From Deltaproteobacteria bacterium (GTDB lineage Bacteria > Desulfobacterota > Desulfobaccia > Desulfobaccales > 0-14-0-80-60-11): a DNA stretch of 7,790 nucleotides. Below the pieces are notes generated by a model. The model did not search any database. It had not been told where the DNA came from and saw nothing but the letters and a program-made list of their open reading frames with translations. The stretch lies in NCBI GenBank assembly GCA_016874945.1, contig VGSO01000128.1, positions 1-7,790 on the forward strand, in the 5' to 3' direction. Positions within the stretch are counted from its first letter, which is position 1. Each line of letters opens with the position of its first letter. Of this stretch, positions 5,311-7,790 are shown piece after piece. Made by a program: the position numbers and the translations under genes.

Positions 5311-7790
5311 CAAATCAACCCCAAGGCCGCCTCCACCTGGGCCCGCAACTGCTCCGGGGTGAACCCGGCCACGTAGATGCCCTGCTTGGGACAGGTGGCC
5401 ATGCAGGAGCCGCAGCCTTTGCACTGGACTTCATTGATCTCCACCGTCTTCTTGACTCCGCCGTCCTTCATGTATTCGATGAGGGTGATGGCCTTGAAGG
5501 GGCAGGTGTCCACGCAGAAGGCGCAGCCGTCGCAGTTCTCGTCAATGGGCTGGGAAATGGTGGATTCCAGCTCCAGGTAGTCCCGGGACAGGATGGTATT
5601 GGCCCGGGAGGCGCAGGCCAGGGCCTCGGCCACCGATTCCTGCAGCGGTTTGGGGTAGTGGCACAGGCCCGCCAGGAAGATGCCCTCGGTGGCGGAGTCC
5701 ACCGGCCTGATCTTGGCGTGGGCCTCAGTGAAAAACCCTTCGGCGTTCAAGGGGATCTTGTAGATTTCCGCCAGGGGCGCATTGTGGTGGGGGATGATGC
5801 CCGTGGCCAGGGTCAGCAGGTCCACGGAGAAAGTCACCGGCCGCCGGAGCACGTGGTCTTTTACGGTGATTTGAATGCACCCGTCCTCTGCCTCCGCCAC
5901 CACCGGCGGTTCCGCCAACTGGTAACGGATGAAGATCACCCCCATTTCCCGGGCCCGCTGGTAGAGATTTTCCCGCTCACCGTAAGTGCGCATATCCCGG
6001 TAAAGCACATAGACATCCATGTCCTGGTTCATGATTTTCAGCTTGATGGCGTTTTCCACCGAGTGAGCGCAGCACACCTTGTTGCAGTAAGGCCGCTCGG
6101 GGACGCGGGAACCAACGCACTGGATAAAGGCCGCAGCCTGGGCGTTCTTGAGCCGGTCACTGCCCGCGGCGATTTTCTCATCCAGGTCCAAAGACAGCAA
6201 TACGTTGGGATGCTCTTTGTACAGGTAAAGGCCCTTGGGCCGGTAAGGCTCGCCGCCGCTGGCGATGGTGACAATGCCGTGGTCGATGACCTGGCCGGTG
6301 GACAGGGTGGTCTGGAAATTGCCCACCGAGCCTTCCGCCCCGGTGACCAACGCGTTGTAATAAACGGTGATATTGGGGTGGCTTAGAACCTTGGCCTTGA
6401 GCTCGTCCACCCGAGGCTTCACCAGGCCGCCCCGCCAGGTGGTGTGGAGCTTGAGGGCGTTGCCGCCCAGCTTGTCTTTGCGCTCCACCAGGCTCACCTG
6501 ATAGCCCTGGTCCGCCAGGGCCAGGGCCGAGGTCATGCCGGTGACGCCGCCGCCGATGACCAGGGCCTTGTTGTTCACCCCCACCGTGATGTACTCCAGG
6601 GGCTGGAGCAGCCGGGCCTTGGCCACGGCCATGTTGATGAGGTCCTTGCACTTTTCCGTGGCGGCTTTGGGCTCGTTCTGGTGCACCCAGGTGCACTGGT
6701 TGCGGATGTTGGCCATCTCAAAGAGGTATTTGTTAAGGCTCGAGGTCCGGAGCATGTCCTGGAAGATGGGCTGATGCGTGGAGGGGCTGCACGCGGCCAC
6801 CACCACCCGGTTCAGGTCGTGCTCCCGGATCATTTCGGACATCTGCTTCTGGGCGTCCTGGGAGCAGGTGAACAGGTTCGCCTGGGCATAGGCCACATTG
6901 GGGATGCCCTGGGCGTATTCCACCAGGGCCGGGACATCCACCACGCCGCCGATGTTGAGGCCGCAGTTGCAGACGAAGACTCCCACCCTGGCTTCTTCGG
7001 CGGCCACGTCCTTTTCCGAAGGGTATTCCTTTTTCTTGAGCAGAGTGCCCCGGGCCTCGGCCAGCAGCCGGGTGGCCGCGGCCGCGGCCGCGCTCCCTTC
7101 CATCACCGACTGGGGGATGTCCTTGGGCCCGGTGAACGCGCCGCAAGCGTAAATCCCCTCCCGGAAAGAAGCCACCGGGTCGAAGCAGGTGGCGTCCATG
7201 AAGTCGTTGGGCCCCAGGGGCACATCCAGGTTGATGGCCAGGTCTCTGGTTTCCTTGGGGATGACCATGCCCACGGAGAGGACCACCATATCAAAGATTT
7301 CATCCTGAATCTCCCCCGCTTCGGTGACGTAGCGGATTTTCAGGTCGCCATCGCCGGTCACCTGTTTGATGGAGTGGACCCGGGAGCGGATGAGGCGGGC
7401 CCCCTGGTCCTTGATGCGCACCATGTATTTCTCAAAGTCCTTCCGGGGGGTGCGCATGTCCATGTAGAACAGGGCCATGTCCAGGTCTTCGCCCAAGTGC
7501 TCCCGGGCGATGACGGCCTGCTTCAGGGCGGCCATGCAGCAGAAGTTGGAGCAGTAGGGTTTGGCGCCCTCATGCAAATCCCGGGAGCCCACGCAGTGGA
7601 CCCAGGCGATCTTCTGGGGTTCCTGGCCGTCGGAGCGGCGCTGCACGTGGCCGTGGAAAGGCCCGCCGGGGCTGAGGATTCGCTCGAACTCCAGGCTGGT
7701 GTACACGTTGGGGTAGCGGCCATAGCCGTAAACTGCCAGGCGGGTGGGGTCAAAGGGCTTATACCCCGGAGCCAGGATGGCGGACCCCAC
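5310..7790 (-). CDS. hdrA: Tandem HdrA-type flavin/iron-sulfur protein, N-terminal part missing
   Basis: HdrA holds the FAD that bifurcates electrons in HdrABC-Mvh complexes. The frame is open for 827 codons to the window edge. The GTG at the edge is interior sequence (GSAILAPGYKPFDP), so the true start lies outside. Residues 1-245 are the C-terminal half of one HdrA module: CVGSR (C66) with YCSNFCC (C80, C84, C85), then GIYACGAFTGPKDIPQSV. After a short linker, a complete second module follows: VFVCNCGLNIGG (C274, C276), AACSPSTHQPIF (C334), NIRNQCTWVH (C366), the FAD Rossmann motif VIGGGVTGM (411-419), CVGSR (C558) with YCNKVCC (C569, C573, C574). Two [4Fe-4S] ferredoxin motifs close it (C753-C763 and C790-C800). 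The first module lacks its own C-terminal ferredoxin part. There is no in-frame UGA. The heptamer array at the gene end touches the stop codon. MvhD follows 184 nt downstream. Confidence 0.93.
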   Translation of the reverse strand: MGSAILAPGYKPFDPTRLAVYGYGRYPNVYTSLEFERILSPGGPFHGHVQRRSDGQEPQKIAWVHCVGSRDLHEGAKPYCSNFCCMAALKQAVIAREHLGEDLDMALFYMDMRTPRKDFEKYMVRIKDQGARLIRSRVHSIKQVTGDGDLKIRYVTEAGEIQDEIFDMVVLSVGMVIPKETRDLAINLDVPLGPNDFMDATCFDPVASFREGIYACGAFTGPKDIPQSVMEGSAAAAAATRLLAEARGTLLKKKEYPSEKDVAAEEARVGVFVCNCGLNIGGVVDVPALVEYAQGIPNVAYAQANLFTCSQDAQKQMSEMIREHDLNRVVVAACSPSTHQPIFQDMLRTSSLNKYLFEMANIRNQCTWVHQNEPKAATEKCKDLINMAVAKARLLQPLEYITVGVNNKALVIGGGVTGMTSALALADQGYQVSLVERKDKLGGNALKLHTTWRGGLVKPRVDELKAKVLSHPNITVYYNALVTGAEGSVGNFQTTLSTGQVIDHGIVTIASGGEPYRPKGLYLYKEHPNVLLSLDLDEKIAAGSDRLKNAQAAAFIQCVGSRVPERPYCNKVCCAHSVENAIKLKIMNQDMDVYVLYRDMRTYGERENLYQRAREMGVIFIRYQLAEPPVVAEAEDGCIQITVKDHVLRRPVTFSVDLLTLATGIIPHHNAPLAEIYKIPLNAEGFFTEAHAKIRPVDSATEGIFLAGLCHYPKPLQESVAEALACASRANTILSRDYLELESTISQPIDENCDGCAFCVDTCPFKAITLIEYMKDGGVKKTVEINEVQCKGCGSCMATCPKQGIYVAGFTPEQLRAQVEAALGLI

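Noticed and set aside
5310..7790. GTG at the window edge as the true start of hdrA
   Set aside because: The protein would begin in the middle of a flavin module (GSAILAPGYKPFDP), so the frame is clearly truncated by the window.

Overview
The window is a strongly GC-rich stretch of what looks like a Desulfobacterota (deltaproteobacterial) genome. I infer this from the HdrA/Mvh gene set, the bacterial-type selenocysteine signals, the good AGGAGG ribosome binding sites and the heptameric intergenic repeats. I cannot name the genus. All supported genes are on the minus strand, so transcription runs from high to low coordinates.

The main content (7790 down to 1973) is the hydrogenase side of a cytosolic electron-bifurcating complex of the Mvh-Hdr type. 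In transcription order it holds a 5'-truncated tandem HdrA, MvhD, a small uncharacterised protein, MvhG (hydrogenase small subunit) and MvhA (hydrogenase large subunit). Both MvhD and MvhA appear to be selenoproteins. Each reading frame is interrupted by one in-frame UGA at a position where the family normally has an essential Cys: CG-U-H in MvhD and DP-U-xxC-xxH in MvhA. Both frames then continue with conserved family sequence to a TAA. Each UGA is followed about 22 nt later by a hairpin with a UGGA-type loop, as expected of a bacterial SECIS element. Routine annotation would truncate MvhD to 67 residues and MvhA to 448 residues, removing the C-terminal active-site motif. In the inferred complex, MvhA splits H2, MvhG relays electrons through FeS clusters, MvhD passes them to HdrA, and the HdrA flavin bifurcates them. 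HdrB and HdrC are not in this window.

Downstream (1972 to 500) there is a bidirectional rho-independent terminator, an AT-rich gene of unknown function that looks imported, and a hydrogenase maturation peptidase (M52 family). This peptidase is the natural candidate for removing the 25-residue tail of MvhA. At the left edge is the 5' part of a probable DUF169 gene.

The spaces between genes are rich in repeats. Period-7 heptamer arrays abut or overlap the stop codons of hdrA, mvhD and mvhA, and decayed ones lie at the ends of other genes. Three 25-bp palindromes repeat at exactly 30-bp spacing between hdrA and mvhD. A 122-bp MITE-like inverted repeat element lies between the peptidase and the DUF169 gene. 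No gene-free stretch exceeds 300 bases.
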